In this document: positions 16,813-25,678 of the stretch, one piece after another
How positions within the stretch are numbered: position 1 is the first letter of the stretch
Layout: each line of letters begins with the position of its first letter
Assembly (NCBI GenBank): GCA_964463245.1
Contig: CAYXBU010000015.1
Coordinates: 1 to 35,861 of the forward strand
Length of the DNA stretch: 35,861 nt
Source: CAMEON01 sp964463245
GTDB lineage: Bacteria > Bacillota > Clostridia > Oscillospirales > CAG-272
Direction of reading: 5' to 3'
Made by a program: the position numbers and the translations under genes
Notes under the pieces: model-generated
Told to the model about the DNA's origin: nothing
Databases searched by the model: none
What the model saw: the letters and a program-made list of their open reading frames with translations, nothing else

Positions 16813-18849
16813 ATGTCCACTACAGTCCGAAATACCGCCCTCCTGTTGGCCGCCCTGCTTGCGGCGGGGAGTCTGTCTGCCTGCGGAGGTCGGAGCGACC
16901 TGCCGCTCATCGACATCGGCACGGGGCAGGTCAGCACCGCCGATGGCAGCACGGCGACCGGGGGCAGTCTTGTCACCCCCGACACCGCACCGGTCGAGAC
17001 CAGACCCGTCAGCGAGGCGGTGCGCGGGAACTACGACACCTCGTCGGTCGCGGCGACCGTCACCCTGAGCGGGGACGGTGCCACGGTGAAGGGGAGCGGT
17101 GTCCTTGTCAGCGGCTCGATCGTGACCTTCACGGCGGCGGGCACCTACCACATCACAGGACAGCTGACCGACGGTCAGCTGGTGGTGGACACCGAGGACA
17201 CCGAAAAGGTCAAGCTGATCTTAGATGGTGTGTCGGTCGCCTGCTCGACGGGGCCTGCCGTATATGTCAAGAACTCCCCCAAAAAGACCATCCTGTACAC
17301 GACCGAGGGCTCGGTCAATCTGCTCTCGGACGGCGCGGACTACCTCGTCCCCGACACCGAGCAGGCCGAGGGGGAGGTATACCCCAACGCTTGCGTATAT
17401 GCTTGCGACGACCTCAAGCTGGACGGCGCGGGCACCCTGCAGGTCATGGGAAACGCCGACAAGGGCATCAACACGCGGGATGACCTGGAGATCACGGGCG
17501 GCAGCCTGACCGTCCGCAGTGTGGGCACGGCGGTGCGCGGCAACGACTCGGTGGAGATGAGCGGCGGTCAGGTGACCCTGACCGTCACGGGCGAGGGGGA
17601 CGGCTTGAAATCCTCTCAGACCGAGAAGGACGGCAAGGGCTATGTCACGATCAGCGGCGGGAACCTGTATATCACCGCCATCGGGGACGGCATCCGTGCC
17701 GCGACCGACCTAACCGTCAGTGGCGGGAGCCATGTCATCACCACGCTGGACGCGGGTGGTAAGGCTCTCGCGGAGGCGACCTCCACCGAGGGGCAGACCG
17801 GGCGGTTCGGCTTTGGCGGCGGTGGCTTCGGCGGCATGAACGACGGCAATAACAGCAAGCCGAGCATCAGTGCCAAGGGCTTGAAGGCCGCCGGCACCGT
17901 GACCCTATCGGGCGGCAAGCTGACCATCACCGCCGTGGACGACGGCATCCACTCGGACGACACCGTCCTGCTCATGGACGGGGCGGCGTATATCCGCTCG
18001 GGGGATGACGGCGTTCACGCCGATCGCTACCTTGTCCTCTCGGGCGGCAGTTACGAAATATCCCAAAGCTACGAGGGCTTGGAGGCCGCGCAGATCACGG
18101 TCAGCGGCGGTAACACCCGCATCACCGCCTCGGATGACGGTCTGAATGCCTCAAACGGCAGCACCGGCGGCGGCTTCGGCGGCATGGGCGGTGGAAACCA
18201 CCCGGGCGGCGGCTTTGGCGGCATGGGTGGCGGACAGAAGCCCGGCGGCGGTCGCCCCTCGTCGGGCGGGGGCGAGGTCCCTCCCGATATGCCGAACGGT
18301 GAGACCACTGCCCTGCCCAACGGAAGCGGGAGCGCACCCGATACCGATACCTTGGAACCGCTCCTGACCATCAGCGGTGGCTACACGGTGGTCAATGCCG
18401 CCGGGGACGGCATTGATTCCAACGGCAATATCATCATGACCGGCGGTGTTCTTCTGGTATTCGGCCCCACCGACAACGGCAACGGTGCCATCGACTGCGG
18501 GGACGGCGGCTACAGCATGACCATATCCGGCGGCATCCTGCTGGCGGTCGGCTCCAGCGGCATGGCAGAGGCAGCTGACGGCGATGGACAGGCCGTGTTC
18601 GCCTGCTCCTTCCGCTCTACCCTGTCGGCCGGGACATTGGTCGGCCTGCGGGATGCGGACGGCAAGCTGATCTGCGGCTACCGCCTGCCGAAATCCATCA
18701 GTTCGGTGGTGTTCAGCTCCCCCGATCTGGTAGCCGGGGACAGCTACACCCTCGTGCATGGCGGCTCGGCCGAGGCGGATGCCGACGGCGTGCTCGACCT
18801 TACCACCTGGATGGGCTACAGTGACGTAGGGAGCTTGACAGCGAAATAG
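16813..18849 (+). CDS. Carbohydrate-binding lipoprotein, Cthe_2159-like beta-helix family
   Basis: A 678-residue surface lipoprotein. The signal peptide ends in a canonical lipobox LSAC (Cys24). The body is built of repeated beta-strand turns such as VTISGGNLYITAIGDGI, LTVSGG and VTLSGGKLTITAVDDGI, matching the carbohydrate-binding domain family named after Cthe_2159, a cellulose/acidic-sugar-binding calcium beta-helix of Clostridium thermocellum. A Gly/Met-rich insert near residues 450-495, partly encoded by a 39-bp tandem duplication, interrupts the helix. The start at 16813 has a GAGG 9 nt upstream; the frame extends further upstream without a ribosome binding site. It stands alone, divergent from the methyltransferase gene. 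The likely role is adhesion to polysaccharide or a surface scaffold; no catalytic motif is evident. Confidence 0.9.
   Translation: MSTTVRNTALLLAALLAAGSLSACGGRSDLPLIDIGTGQVSTADGSTATGGSLVTPDTAPVETRPVSEAVRGNYDTSSVAATVTLSGDGATVKGSGVLVSGSIVTFTAAGTYHITGQLTDGQLVVDTEDTEKVKLILDGVSVACSTGPAVYVKNSPKKTILYTTEGSVNLLSDGADYLVPDTEQAEGEVYPNACVYACDDLKLDGAGTLQVMGNADKGINTRDDLEITGGSLTVRSVGTAVRGNDSVEMSGGQVTLTVTGEGDGLKSSQTEKDGKGYVTISGGNLYITAIGDGIRAATDLTVSGGSHVITTLDAGGKALAEATSTEGQTGRFGFGGGGFGGMNDGNNSKPSISAKGLKAAGTVTLSGGKLTITAVDDGIHSDDTVLLMDGAAYIRSGDDGVHADRYLVLSGGSYEISQSYEGLEAAQITVSGGNTRITASDDGLNASNGSTGGGFGGMGGGNHPGGGFGGMGGGQKPGGGRPSSGGGEVPPDMPNGETTALPNGSGSAPDTDTLEPLLTISGGYTVVNAAGDGIDSNGNIIMTGGVLLVFGPTDNGNGAIDCGDGGYSMTISGGILLAVGSSGMAEAADGDGQAVFACSFRSTLSAGTLVGLRDADGKLICGYRLPKSISSVVFSSPDLVAGDSYTLVHGGSAEADADGVLDLTTWMGYSDVGSLTAK
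18166..18243 (+). repeat. 39-bp tandem duplication in the Gly-rich insert
   Basis: Two adjacent 39-nt units (18166-18204, 18205-18243) encode GGGFGGMGGGNHP and GGGFGGMGGGQKP. The sequence is suited to slippage, and copy number probably varies between strains. Confidence 0.85.
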
Positions 18850-18859
18850 AACACAGAAC

Positions 18860-18887
18860 GGGGGAGCTTCCGCAGGGAGGCTCCCCC
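18860..18887. terminator. Hairpin between convergent genes, no T-tract
   Basis: A 12-bp stem with one G-T pair (GGGGGAGCTTCC with GGAGGCTCCCCC, loop GCAG), 10 nt after the lipoprotein stop and 45 nt from the DUF2344 gene stop. Its position suggests a bidirectional terminator, but neither side has a T-run. Confidence 0.5.
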
Positions 18888-18932
18888 TCGCGCATCCCCC
18901 GTCCCGCAAAAGATGTCTTGTCGGCGGGTATC

Positions 18933-19679
18933 TTATCGGAAGGTGCTCCCGTCCTCCCGCAAAAAACCGGTACGCAGGATGCTGTACCAGCAGGAGTCGG
19001 GGTGAGCCGTATCCGAGAGGAGGTGCAGTCGCTCCCGCAGGGCGGTGACGATGTATTCCGAGCCGAGGCTGGCGTTTCCGCCTGCGGCCAGCGTTGCCTG
19101 AAGGGTCAGGAGACCGTCCTCGGTACGGGTGGCGTGCAGCTCGCGGATCAGCGGCAGGATATTCAGCTCCTTGTCCCCCGACTTGGTGCGCTTGGTCATC
19201 ACGATGGGGTCGGCATTCGGAGCGAACAGAGCCTCCACCGCCTCGCAGGGCAGGTCAAAGGACGGATCGGACAGGGTGAAGATGTAGGTCGCGTATGAAA
19301 TATCCGCAAAGGGCGCGGTCGGGACGTAGACCTCGCTGACCTGCATCTCGTCGGTCAGCTCGGCATTGAGTTGATCCCGCATCTCCTCCGGGGAGATGGC
19401 GCGGTTGACCCGCAGGTCGACCATCTCGCACAGCCCCTGCGTACCCACCGACAGCGGGATGCCGAAAACGATCTTGCTGTGGGGGTTAAAGCCTTGGGTA
19501 TACCACATCGGGATGGAGGCGCGTACCAGCACTCTCTGCCAGGTGCGTTGCAGATCCAGGTGGGAGAAGTATTGCAGATTGCCCACCTTGCGAAAGACCA
19601 CCCGATAGGTCATGGGTTCAGGCAGGAGCGGTCGGTCGAACTTGGAGACCCGACGGCTCATTTCTTTTTCGGACAGCAT
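18933..19679 (-). CDS. TIGR03936-family radical SAM-associated protein (DUF2344)
   Basis: A 248-residue partner of the radical SAM protein encoded just before it. DUF2344 proteins are nearly always next to, or fused to, the TIGR03960 B12-binding radical SAM family; the reaction is not established as far as I know. The typical N-terminus is present (RVVFRKVGNLQYFSHLDL, then ASIPMWYTQGFNPHSKIVFG). I chose the ATG at 19677-19679, which has AGGAGGTG 9 nt upstream and overlaps the preceding gene by 22 nt. A second candidate ATG at 19661 forms an ATGA overlap but has a weaker ribosome binding site. In many Clostridia ribonuclease G and rplU follow. Here the gene ends at a convergent junction. Confidence 0.92.
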   Translation of the reverse strand: MLSEKEMSRRVSKFDRPLLPEPMTYRVVFRKVGNLQYFSHLDLQRTWQRVLVRASIPMWYTQGFNPHSKIVFGIPLSVGTQGLCEMVDLRVNRAISPEEMRDQLNAELTDEMQVSEVYVPTAPFADISYATYIFTLSDPSFDLPCEAVEALFAPNADPIVMTKRTKSGDKELNILPLIRELHATRTEDGLLTLQATLAAGGNASLGSEYIVTALRERLHLLSDTAHPDSCWYSILRTGFLREDGSTFR

Positions 19680-21517
19680 GAGCGTACACCTCCTAACCGA
19701 TTCGCGCCGCATCCGGCGCATTTCTCACGGCAGTTGGGGGTGGTCTGCCCCTCAAATGCCCGCTCTCTCTCCCGCTTGAGGAAGGACTTGGTCACGCCGC
19801 AGTCGATGACATCCCACGGGAGCACCTCGTCGGGATCATAGCGGCGGTTGGCGTAGAAGGCGGGGTCGATGCCGGTGTCGGAGAAGACCTCCATCCAGCG
19901 GTCGTAGTCAAAATACTCGCTCCACGCATCGAACTTGAAGCCCCGACGGCAGGCCTCGTACAGGGCGGCAGACAGCCGTCTGTCCCCCCGCGCCAGCACC
20001 GCCTCGATCACGCAGGTCTTGGCATCGTGATGGTTGTACTTGACCTTGCGGTCACGGACGCAGGAGCCGACATAGGCCTGCTTGCGCTCCATCTCCTCCA
20101 GCGTGTCCTGTGGCTCCCACTGGAAGGCCGTGAAGGGCTTGGGGATGAAGGGGGACACGCTGATGGTCACCTGCGGCTGACGGCCGCGGGGACGGTTCGG
20201 GTTCTTGTAGAACTCGCTGACCACGCGGTGTGCCAGCTCCGGGATCTCCGCCAAGTCCTCGTCGGTCTCGGTCGGGTGTCCCTGCATGAAGTATAGCTTG
20301 ACCTGTGTCTTGCCCGCGTCAAAGGCGACATTGACCGCCTGCATGAGGTCTTCCTCGTACAGATTCTTGTTGATGACATCCCGCAGACGCTGACTGCCCG
20401 CCTCGGGCGCAAAGGTGATGGAGGAGGCGCGGATAGAGGCGACCTTGTCCATCAGCTCCTTAGTAAAGGAGTCGGCGCGCAGGGACGGCAGAGACAGGCT
20501 GACCATGTTCGGGTTCGTCCAATCCAGCAGCTTGTCGGTCAGCTCGTCGATGCGGGTGTAGTCGCTGATGGACAGGGAGGACAGCGACAGCTCCTCATAG
20601 CCGGAGGTGTCAAAAATGGCTCGCGCCTGACAGTTGATGACATCGGGGGTCTTCTCCCGCACGGGGCGGTAGGTCATGCCGGCCTGACAGAAGCGACAGC
20701 CGCGGATGCATCCGCGTCCCACCTCCACCGTGATGCGATCCTGCACCGTCTCGATATAGGGCATGACCACCTGCTCGGGGTACAGTCCTTTATCCAAGTC
20801 CTCGACGATGCGCTTGGTCACGACGGCGGGGACGTCGGGGTAGATCGGCGTGTAGGCCTGCACCGTGCCGTCCTCGTTATAAGTCACATCGTAGAGGGAG
20901 GGGACATACACACCGGGGATAGTGGCGGCGGCGCGGTGCAGGAAGTCTGCCCGCGTGTAGCTGCCCTCCTCCTTCATAGAAATGTACAGCTCCACGATCT
21001 CGGGCAGGAGCTCCTCCCCCTCGCCGATGTTGAACAGGTCAAAGAAATCCGCGACCGGCTCGGGGTTGTAGGAGCAGGGGCCTCCGCCGATGACCAGCGG
21101 GTCGGTCTCGCCGCGCTCCCGCGCCCAGAGCGGGATGCCGCCCAGCTCCAGCATATTGAGGACATTGGTGTAGCTCATCTCGTATTGCAGGGTGAAGCCC
21201 ACGAAGTCGAACACCGATAGCGGGTCTCCGCTCTCCAGTGCCGTCAGGGGCAGGTCGTGCTCTCGCATCTTCTCCTGCATATCCACCCACGGGTCGTAGA
21301 CCCGCTCACACCAAATGTGCTCGTGAAGGTTCAGGCAGTTGTACAGGATGCGGATGCCCAGATTGGACATACCGATCTCATAGGTGTCCGGGAAGCAGAA
21401 GGCGAACCGCGCCTTCACCCCCGCCTTGTCCTTGATGACCTGACCGTACTCGCCGCCGGCATAGCGACCCGGCTTCTGTACCGAGGTCAGGATCATGCGT
21501 TTCTCGTTTTGATTCAT
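19658..21517 (-). CDS. TIGR03960-family B12-binding domain/radical SAM protein
   Basis: A 619-residue radical SAM enzyme. An N-terminal cobalamin-binding-like region (about 30-190, with LVIGGGPC) precedes the radical SAM core, whose cluster motif is RGCIRGCRFC (Cys270, Cys274, Cys277). A second cysteine cluster, CREKCAGCG, lies at the extreme C-terminus, near residues 597-605. Family members of unknown reaction are paired with DUF2344. The ATG at 21515-21517 has AAGGAG upstream at a longish 12 nt; Met8 is an alternative start. It overlaps the DUF2344 gene, and the two are surely translated together. It lies 61 nt after the pseudo-P-type ATPase gene. Confidence 0.93.
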   Translation of the reverse strand: MNQNEKRMILTSVQKPGRYAGGEYGQVIKDKAGVKARFAFCFPDTYEIGMSNLGIRILYNCLNLHEHIWCERVYDPWVDMQEKMREHDLPLTALESGDPLSVFDFVGFTLQYEMSYTNVLNMLELGGIPLWARERGETDPLVIGGGPCSYNPEPVADFFDLFNIGEGEELLPEIVELYISMKEEGSYTRADFLHRAAATIPGVYVPSLYDVTYNEDGTVQAYTPIYPDVPAVVTKRIVEDLDKGLYPEQVVMPYIETVQDRITVEVGRGCIRGCRFCQAGMTYRPVREKTPDVINCQARAIFDTSGYEELSLSSLSISDYTRIDELTDKLLDWTNPNMVSLSLPSLRADSFTKELMDKVASIRASSITFAPEAGSQRLRDVINKNLYEEDLMQAVNVAFDAGKTQVKLYFMQGHPTETDEDLAEIPELAHRVVSEFYKNPNRPRGRQPQVTISVSPFIPKPFTAFQWEPQDTLEEMERKQAYVGSCVRDRKVKYNHHDAKTCVIEAVLARGDRRLSAALYEACRRGFKFDAWSEYFDYDRWMEVFSDTGIDPAFYANRRYDPDEVLPWDVIDCGVTKSFLKRERERAFEGQTTPNCREKCAGCGANRLGGVRSCCPKKK

Positions 21518-21578
21518 GGAATGGAATGACTCCTTGTATGATAAATCCTTTTTTTCACTCGACTATGTGTTGTAAGCC

Positions 21579-24305
21579 TCACTTACGCCGTCTTGTCAGC
21601 AGCAAGCCGGGCAGGGAGGAGATGGCGGCGGTGATCAGCTGACCCGCACAGCAGAGCCCGGGCAGAGCCGCCACGGGCACTCCGAGCACGGGGGAGACGA
21701 CCGCCAGCCCGCCCAGGATGACCAGCCACAGCCAGCCGAACAGCTGTCCGATGGTATTGGCGCGACGAATGCGACGGCAAGCGATATAAGCCTTCAGCAC
21801 CCCGACCCCCTCATGCACCGAGATCAGCCCGCCGGAGCGCGCCGCGTACAGCTGACTGTAGCGGGCGGGGCGGTACAGCTCCCGTGCGGAGTCCTCTCCC
21901 TCGGCAAAGAGCGGTGTCCTCTCGACCAGCGGGTCATAGGACAGGATGGTCATGCGACAGCCCATCCGAGTCAATTCTTTCTCAAGCCGTCCGAACAGGG
22001 GGTCGATCCCGTACTCACAGGCGCAGGCCAGTCGGAAATACCGATCAAAGGCCACATAGAGGATCTGTGCGTTCGGGGTCTTCCGATAGGTGGATTCCAG
22101 AGAACGATCCGGCAGGCGTATGCCGCGCGGTGTCAGGGTCTCGTAGGTACCCAGATGTACCTCCACCGAGCCGCCGCTTTGGCGGTCGGTCAGGTAGAGC
22201 CGCAGGAATTCCTCCCCCCGCTCGGCTAACTCGATCTGCAGATCTGCCAGCTCCTCCTGTCGAGGCGGCTCGCCGACCCCCTCCAGGGGACAATCCAGAA
22301 GAGCAAACAGCTTGTGCGCCATGGATATCCACTCGTCGCTCCGTTCGTCCTTCTTTCTCGTCACCTCGTTGGGACAGATGGGATGCAAAGCAAGGCCGTC
22401 CGGCACCAGGATGCGGGTGGTCTTGCCCTTTGCGGTCGCAGGGGCATACTGCTCCGGCGTGGCCTCCCCCAGCAGAGCACAGCCCGCCTCACTCAGTCGC
22501 CGATTGACCACATGGTAGGGCAGGATCAGGGACAGGAGGAAGGCACCCGGCATACAGGCCAGATAGGTCGCAGTAAAGCGCGGCAGAGCATCGGTCAGGA
22601 GTCCGCCGTCGGTCAGCAGTGCCGTCCCGCCCGCCGCGATGGCAAGCAGCATGGCGGCAGGCAACAGGTAATTCAGATGGCTCAGCCGCCCCGGGTAGCG
22701 GTTGACCAGCGCGAAGAAGTTCGGGATACCCGAAGTACGGCAGACACGCAGGGTCACACCGCCCTCCGAGGCCTCCTTGGTGCGCTTCCATTCGTCCCGC
22801 ATATCGTCGGCACACAGCCTCGTGCGCCCCTGCCGGGGTGCATCCGTGACCGTGACGGTGATACGCGCTCGTCCGGAAGACAGAATGCCGAAGGAACGCG
22901 CCTGACTGAGGATGGACAGGAGATCACAGACACAGGTCATGGTCAAGATCAGCATCGCCGCGCCGCAGAACAGGATCGGCGCACGTTCCCCACCTCCTAC
23001 GGCAAGAATGACCGTATGCAGGGTGGTCACGACCAGAGCCATACCCGGCACGGCGTAGCGCACCGGCTCAAAATCCCAGAGGCTCCGCAGCCCCAGTCCC
23101 ATCCGCGACAGAGAGGGTGCGGAGAGCAGGAGCAACAACAAAAGCCCGATCAAGGGGTAGGCTACCGAGTCGGTAAAGCCCTCTGCCCCAACATAGGACA
23201 GTATATCGTATATCCCGCCCGCGACTACACCGACTGCCGCAAAGACCAGCCGCAGGATGGCATATACCAACGCCTTGCGGTAGCTCTGCTCGACCCGTCG
23301 CGTCATGGCCGCGCCGGAATACTCCCGTCCCGCGTATGCAGGGGGGATGGTGTTGCGAGTCCCGACAGGCTCCCGCTTCTGCCGTGCGCGGTGAACCTCG
23401 TCTGCCCGTGCCGCTCCGCTCGGGGTACGGCGCAGTTCCCCCTCATAGCCGAGGTCTATGTAGAGCTCGTCGTCCGCCTCCCGTGCCCGTCTGCCGATGG
23501 GTATCTCCTCGGCGGGTCGCGGGGGCAGCTCGGCTCCCGCGCCGCGTCCCCGTCGAGCACACGCATGGCCGGCCGCACGAGGGGAACGCACCGCCTCCTG
23601 CGGCAGGGCATCCAGCCCCAACTGGAGCGGATCCTCCTCGGCACACGGTCTTTCCTCCCGAGAGCGGGACGGTCGGCGCGGCAGAGACTCCTCGGTCGGC
23701 GCGGCGGGAGCAACCGTCTCCGCCGTCGGGGTCGGCACTTCTTCACGCGGCGCGGGCGTCACTTCGGTCTGCGGGGTGTGCTCGGGGGCAGGCCGCCCGT
23801 CCGACATCGGCGCGGGTGCTTCGGTCACGGGCGGCTCCTCGGTCGCAGGGGCTTTTTTCTCCCAAATATCCCGCACCAGGCGCCCTGTCTCGGGGTCAAG
23901 CCCTCGGAAGAAGGCTCCCGAATCCAACAGATCCGCGACCGTCACGCCGTTGAACTCGTCATCCGATGCCGGCCTCGGGCGGGACACGGGAACAGGCTCG
24001 GGTTCGGGCTCCGGATCGGGCTCCGGATCGGGCTCCGGATCGGGTTCGGGTTCCGGCTCAGATTCCGGCACGGGTTCCGGGGTCGGGATCGCCTCCGTCT
24101 CCTCTCGGATGCCTTTCCGATCCCGCTCCAGCTGATCCAGCTTTTCCCGCAAGAGGAGGTCTATATCGTCCTGCGGTGTAGAGGCCGACCGATCTGCGAC
24201 CTGCTCCTCTGCGCCCGTCGCGGCCTCGGTCTCCAGCTTCAATTTGAGTTGCGCCGCCCAATCGGTCACGGACTCGGACGAGGCTCTTGTATCGGTATCC
24301 GGCAT
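21579..24305 (-). CDS. Large membrane protein with degenerate P-type ATPase architecture and disordered acidic N-terminus
   Basis: A 908-residue protein. Residues 1-340 are low-complexity and Pro/Glu/Asp/Arg-rich, with a (E/D)P repeat at about 83-105. Eight transmembrane segments follow at about 345-369, 383-401, 415-437, 443-466, 546-563, 578-600, 852-873 and 877-903, leaving cytosolic loops of about 80 and 250 residues. This 4-loop-2-loop-2 plan is that of P1B-type ATPases. Local likenesses are ILYVAFDRYFRLAC followed by FGRLEKELTRMGCRMTIL, where ATPases have a P-domain strand, D, R and MLTGD, and VLKAYIACRRIRRANTIGQL before the last pair. The phosphorylation motif DKTGT is replaced by DGLAL (from Asp636), and no TGE or GDGxND is seen, so it should not hydrolyse ATP. 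GGGGGA lies before the ATG. Neighbours are rlmB upstream and the radical SAM pair downstream. The family assignment is inference. Confidence 0.85.
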   Translation of the reverse strand: MPDTDTRASSESVTDWAAQLKLKLETEAATGAEEQVADRSASTPQDDIDLLLREKLDQLERDRKGIREETEAIPTPEPVPESEPEPEPDPEPDPEPDPEPEPEPVPVSRPRPASDDEFNGVTVADLLDSGAFFRGLDPETGRLVRDIWEKKAPATEEPPVTEAPAPMSDGRPAPEHTPQTEVTPAPREEVPTPTAETVAPAAPTEESLPRRPSRSREERPCAEEDPLQLGLDALPQEAVRSPRAAGHACARRGRGAGAELPPRPAEEIPIGRRAREADDELYIDLGYEGELRRTPSGAARADEVHRARQKREPVGTRNTIPPAYAGREYSGAAMTRRVEQSYRKALVYAILRLVFAAVGVVAGGIYDILSYVGAEGFTDSVAYPLIGLLLLLLLSAPSLSRMGLGLRSLWDFEPVRYAVPGMALVVTTLHTVILAVGGGERAPILFCGAAMLILTMTCVCDLLSILSQARSFGILSSGRARITVTVTDAPRQGRTRLCADDMRDEWKRTKEASEGGVTLRVCRTSGIPNFFALVNRYPGRLSHLNYLLPAAMLLAIAAGGTALLTDGGLLTDALPRFTATYLACMPGAFLLSLILPYHVVNRRLSEAGCALLGEATPEQYAPATAKGKTTRILVPDGLALHPICPNEVTRKKDERSDEWISMAHKLFALLDCPLEGVGEPPRQEELADLQIELAERGEEFLRLYLTDRQSGGSVEVHLGTYETLTPRGIRLPDRSLESTYRKTPNAQILYVAFDRYFRLACACEYGIDPLFGRLEKELTRMGCRMTILSYDPLVERTPLFAEGEDSARELYRPARYSQLYAARSGGLISVHEGVGVLKAYIACRRIRRANTIGQLFGWLWLVILGGLAVVSPVLGVPVAALPGLCCAGQLITAAISSLPGLLLTRRRK
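24001..24048 (-). repeat. 12-bp tandem repeat coding for Glu/Asp-Pro
   Basis: Four imperfect 12-nt units (consensus GGATCGGGCTCC on the plus strand) encode alternating Glu-Pro and Asp-Pro in the disordered N-terminus of the membrane protein. Likely to vary in copy number. Confidence 0.85.
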
Positions 24306-24360
24306 GGTGGCTTCCCCCTTTACTATTTGATCTTTTTGATCTTTCGTCTGTCGTTAGTCG

Positions 24361-25482
24361 TTAATCTTTCGGTTGTCTCCGCATTTGACGCGCCGCCTCG
24401 CACAGGATGACGGCGGCCGCCGTGGATACATTGAAGGAATTGACCTGCCCGTACATGGGGATGGAGATCACCCCATCGCAGGCCTGCTTGACGACGCGGG
24501 ACACGCCGTTACCCTCACTGCCGAACACCAGCGCACAGGGGCCGGTCAAGTCGGTCTCGTAGTGCGGTCTGCCGCCCGCCTCGGCGGCAAAGCACCAGAC
24601 CCCCTTCTCCTTGAGGACCTTGATCGTGGCGGCGATATTGGCGACCTTGGCCACCGCCAGGTGCTCCATCGCCCCCGCCGAGGCCTTGGCGACCAGTGCC
24701 GTCAGCCCCACGGCGCGGCGGCGCGGGATGATCAGGCCGTGCGCCCCCACGCCCTCGGCACAGCGGATGAGAGCACCGAGGTTGTAAGGGTCGGTGATGC
24801 CGTCGGCGATGACGATCAGGGGCTTTTCGCCGCGCTCGGCCGCCAATGCCAGGATGTCCTCCACCGTGACATATTCCTTCTGCGCCACCATGGCGATCAC
24901 GCCCTGGTGCGGCACGAAGCCCGCCATCTCATCCAGCTTGGCACGATCCACCTCGACGACGGGGATCCCGCGGTTGACCGCCTCGGCGACCAGCATGACG
25001 ATGGAGCCTTCCCGCTCCCCGCGATGCACCAACAACTTATCCACCGTGCGCTCCGAGCGCAACAGCTCCCGCACGGCATTCCGCCCGATGACCAGACCCT
25101 CGGTCGGATCATAGGGGGTATCCTCCTCGTCCTCCTCGGTGTCCTGCACCCGTGCCGTCTCGGTCGGGGTATAAGTGTCGCGAGGGGGATGCTTATCGTA
25201 GGGTTTATCCCAGGAGCCGTGGGGCTTGCGCGCGGCACCGCCCTCCGGGCGACCCTCGGGACGACTGTCGGGACGACCCTCCTTGCGGGGCTTGCGGTCG
25301 TAGGTCGACCGTGCCTCGGCGGGTCTGCGCCCGTCCCGCTCGCGGGAGGGACTGCCGCCGCGACGATCCTCCCCCCCGAAGTTTCGGTCGGCGGGGTACT
25401 TCTTCACGCCGCGACCGCCTCGCCCGGTATGCGGGTCGGAGGCGGCGGGGTTCTTGCGCTTCTCGTTATCCTTGTAGGCCAT
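24361..25482 (-). CDS. rlmB: 23S rRNA (guanosine-2'-O-)-methyltransferase RlmB (TrmH/SpoU family)
   Basis: A 373-residue SPOUT methyltransferase expected to methylate the ribose of G2251 in the 23S rRNA P-loop. A substrate-binding L30e-like domain starts near residue 128 (EGLVIGRNAVREL). The three SPOUT motifs are present: ADGITDPYNLGALIRCAE near 230, VFGSEGNGVS near 323 and IPMYGQVNSFNVSTAAAV near 343. The first 125 residues are an extra, strongly basic and disordered extension rich in Arg, Gly, Lys and Pro, ending in an acidic patch (TEEDEED). Standard RlmB lacks it. It may bind RNA. The ribosome binding site (AGGAAAGTGAG) is weakly placed. A promoter lies about 60 nt upstream, and the membrane protein gene follows after 55 nt. 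Confidence 0.94.
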   Translation of the reverse strand: MAYKDNEKRKNPAASDPHTGRGGRGVKKYPADRNFGGEDRRGGSPSRERDGRRPAEARSTYDRKPRKEGRPDSRPEGRPEGGAARKPHGSWDKPYDKHPPRDTYTPTETARVQDTEEDEEDTPYDPTEGLVIGRNAVRELLRSERTVDKLLVHRGEREGSIVMLVAEAVNRGIPVVEVDRAKLDEMAGFVPHQGVIAMVAQKEYVTVEDILALAAERGEKPLIVIADGITDPYNLGALIRCAEGVGAHGLIIPRRRAVGLTALVAKASAGAMEHLAVAKVANIAATIKVLKEKGVWCFAAEAGGRPHYETDLTGPCALVFGSEGNGVSRVVKQACDGVISIPMYGQVNSFNVSTAAAVILCEAARQMRRQPKD

Positions 25483-25540
25483 GACTGTGTCTCACTTTCC
25501 TATGTATCGCCCGCGTGGCGGGTATTTTTCTTCAGTTTCT

Positions 25541-25569
25541 ATTATACCATATTTTTTCGGATTTGTATA
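25541..25569 (-). promoter_or_regulatory. Promoter for rlmB and downstream genes
   Basis: On the minus strand, TATACA (25564-25569), 17 nt, TATAAT (25541-25546). The leader carries a small hairpin (CCCGC/GCGGG, 25510-25522). Confidence 0.75.
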
Positions 25570-25618
25570 GAGCTTTTTTCATTTTTCCCGACAAAGTCTC
25601 CCCGCCTCCCGACACAGA

Positions 25619-25650
25619 GCGGCGGGGCGTTCCGCAGAACGCCCCGCCGC
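25619..25650 (-). terminator. Strong 14-bp hairpin after rbfA
   Basis: Perfect inverted repeat 25619-25632/25637-25650 with loop CGCA, 28 nt after the rbfA stop. There is no T-tract, so termination is probable from position and strength rather than from a textbook motif. Confidence 0.55.
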
Positions 25651-25678
25651 ATATGCCGACGGAGGATCTCATAAACCC

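Noticed and set aside
18166..24048. Tandem repeats at 18166-18243 and 24001-24048 as a CRISPR or origin iterons
   Set aside because: Both are in-frame coding repeats (Gly-rich and Glu/Asp-Pro). There are no spacers of the right size and no cas or replication genes.
22314..24410. A 698-codon open frame on the plus strand opposite the membrane protein gene
   Set aside because: Low-complexity Arg/Gln/Gly-rich product, no ribosome binding site, antisense to a protein with clear membrane segments.
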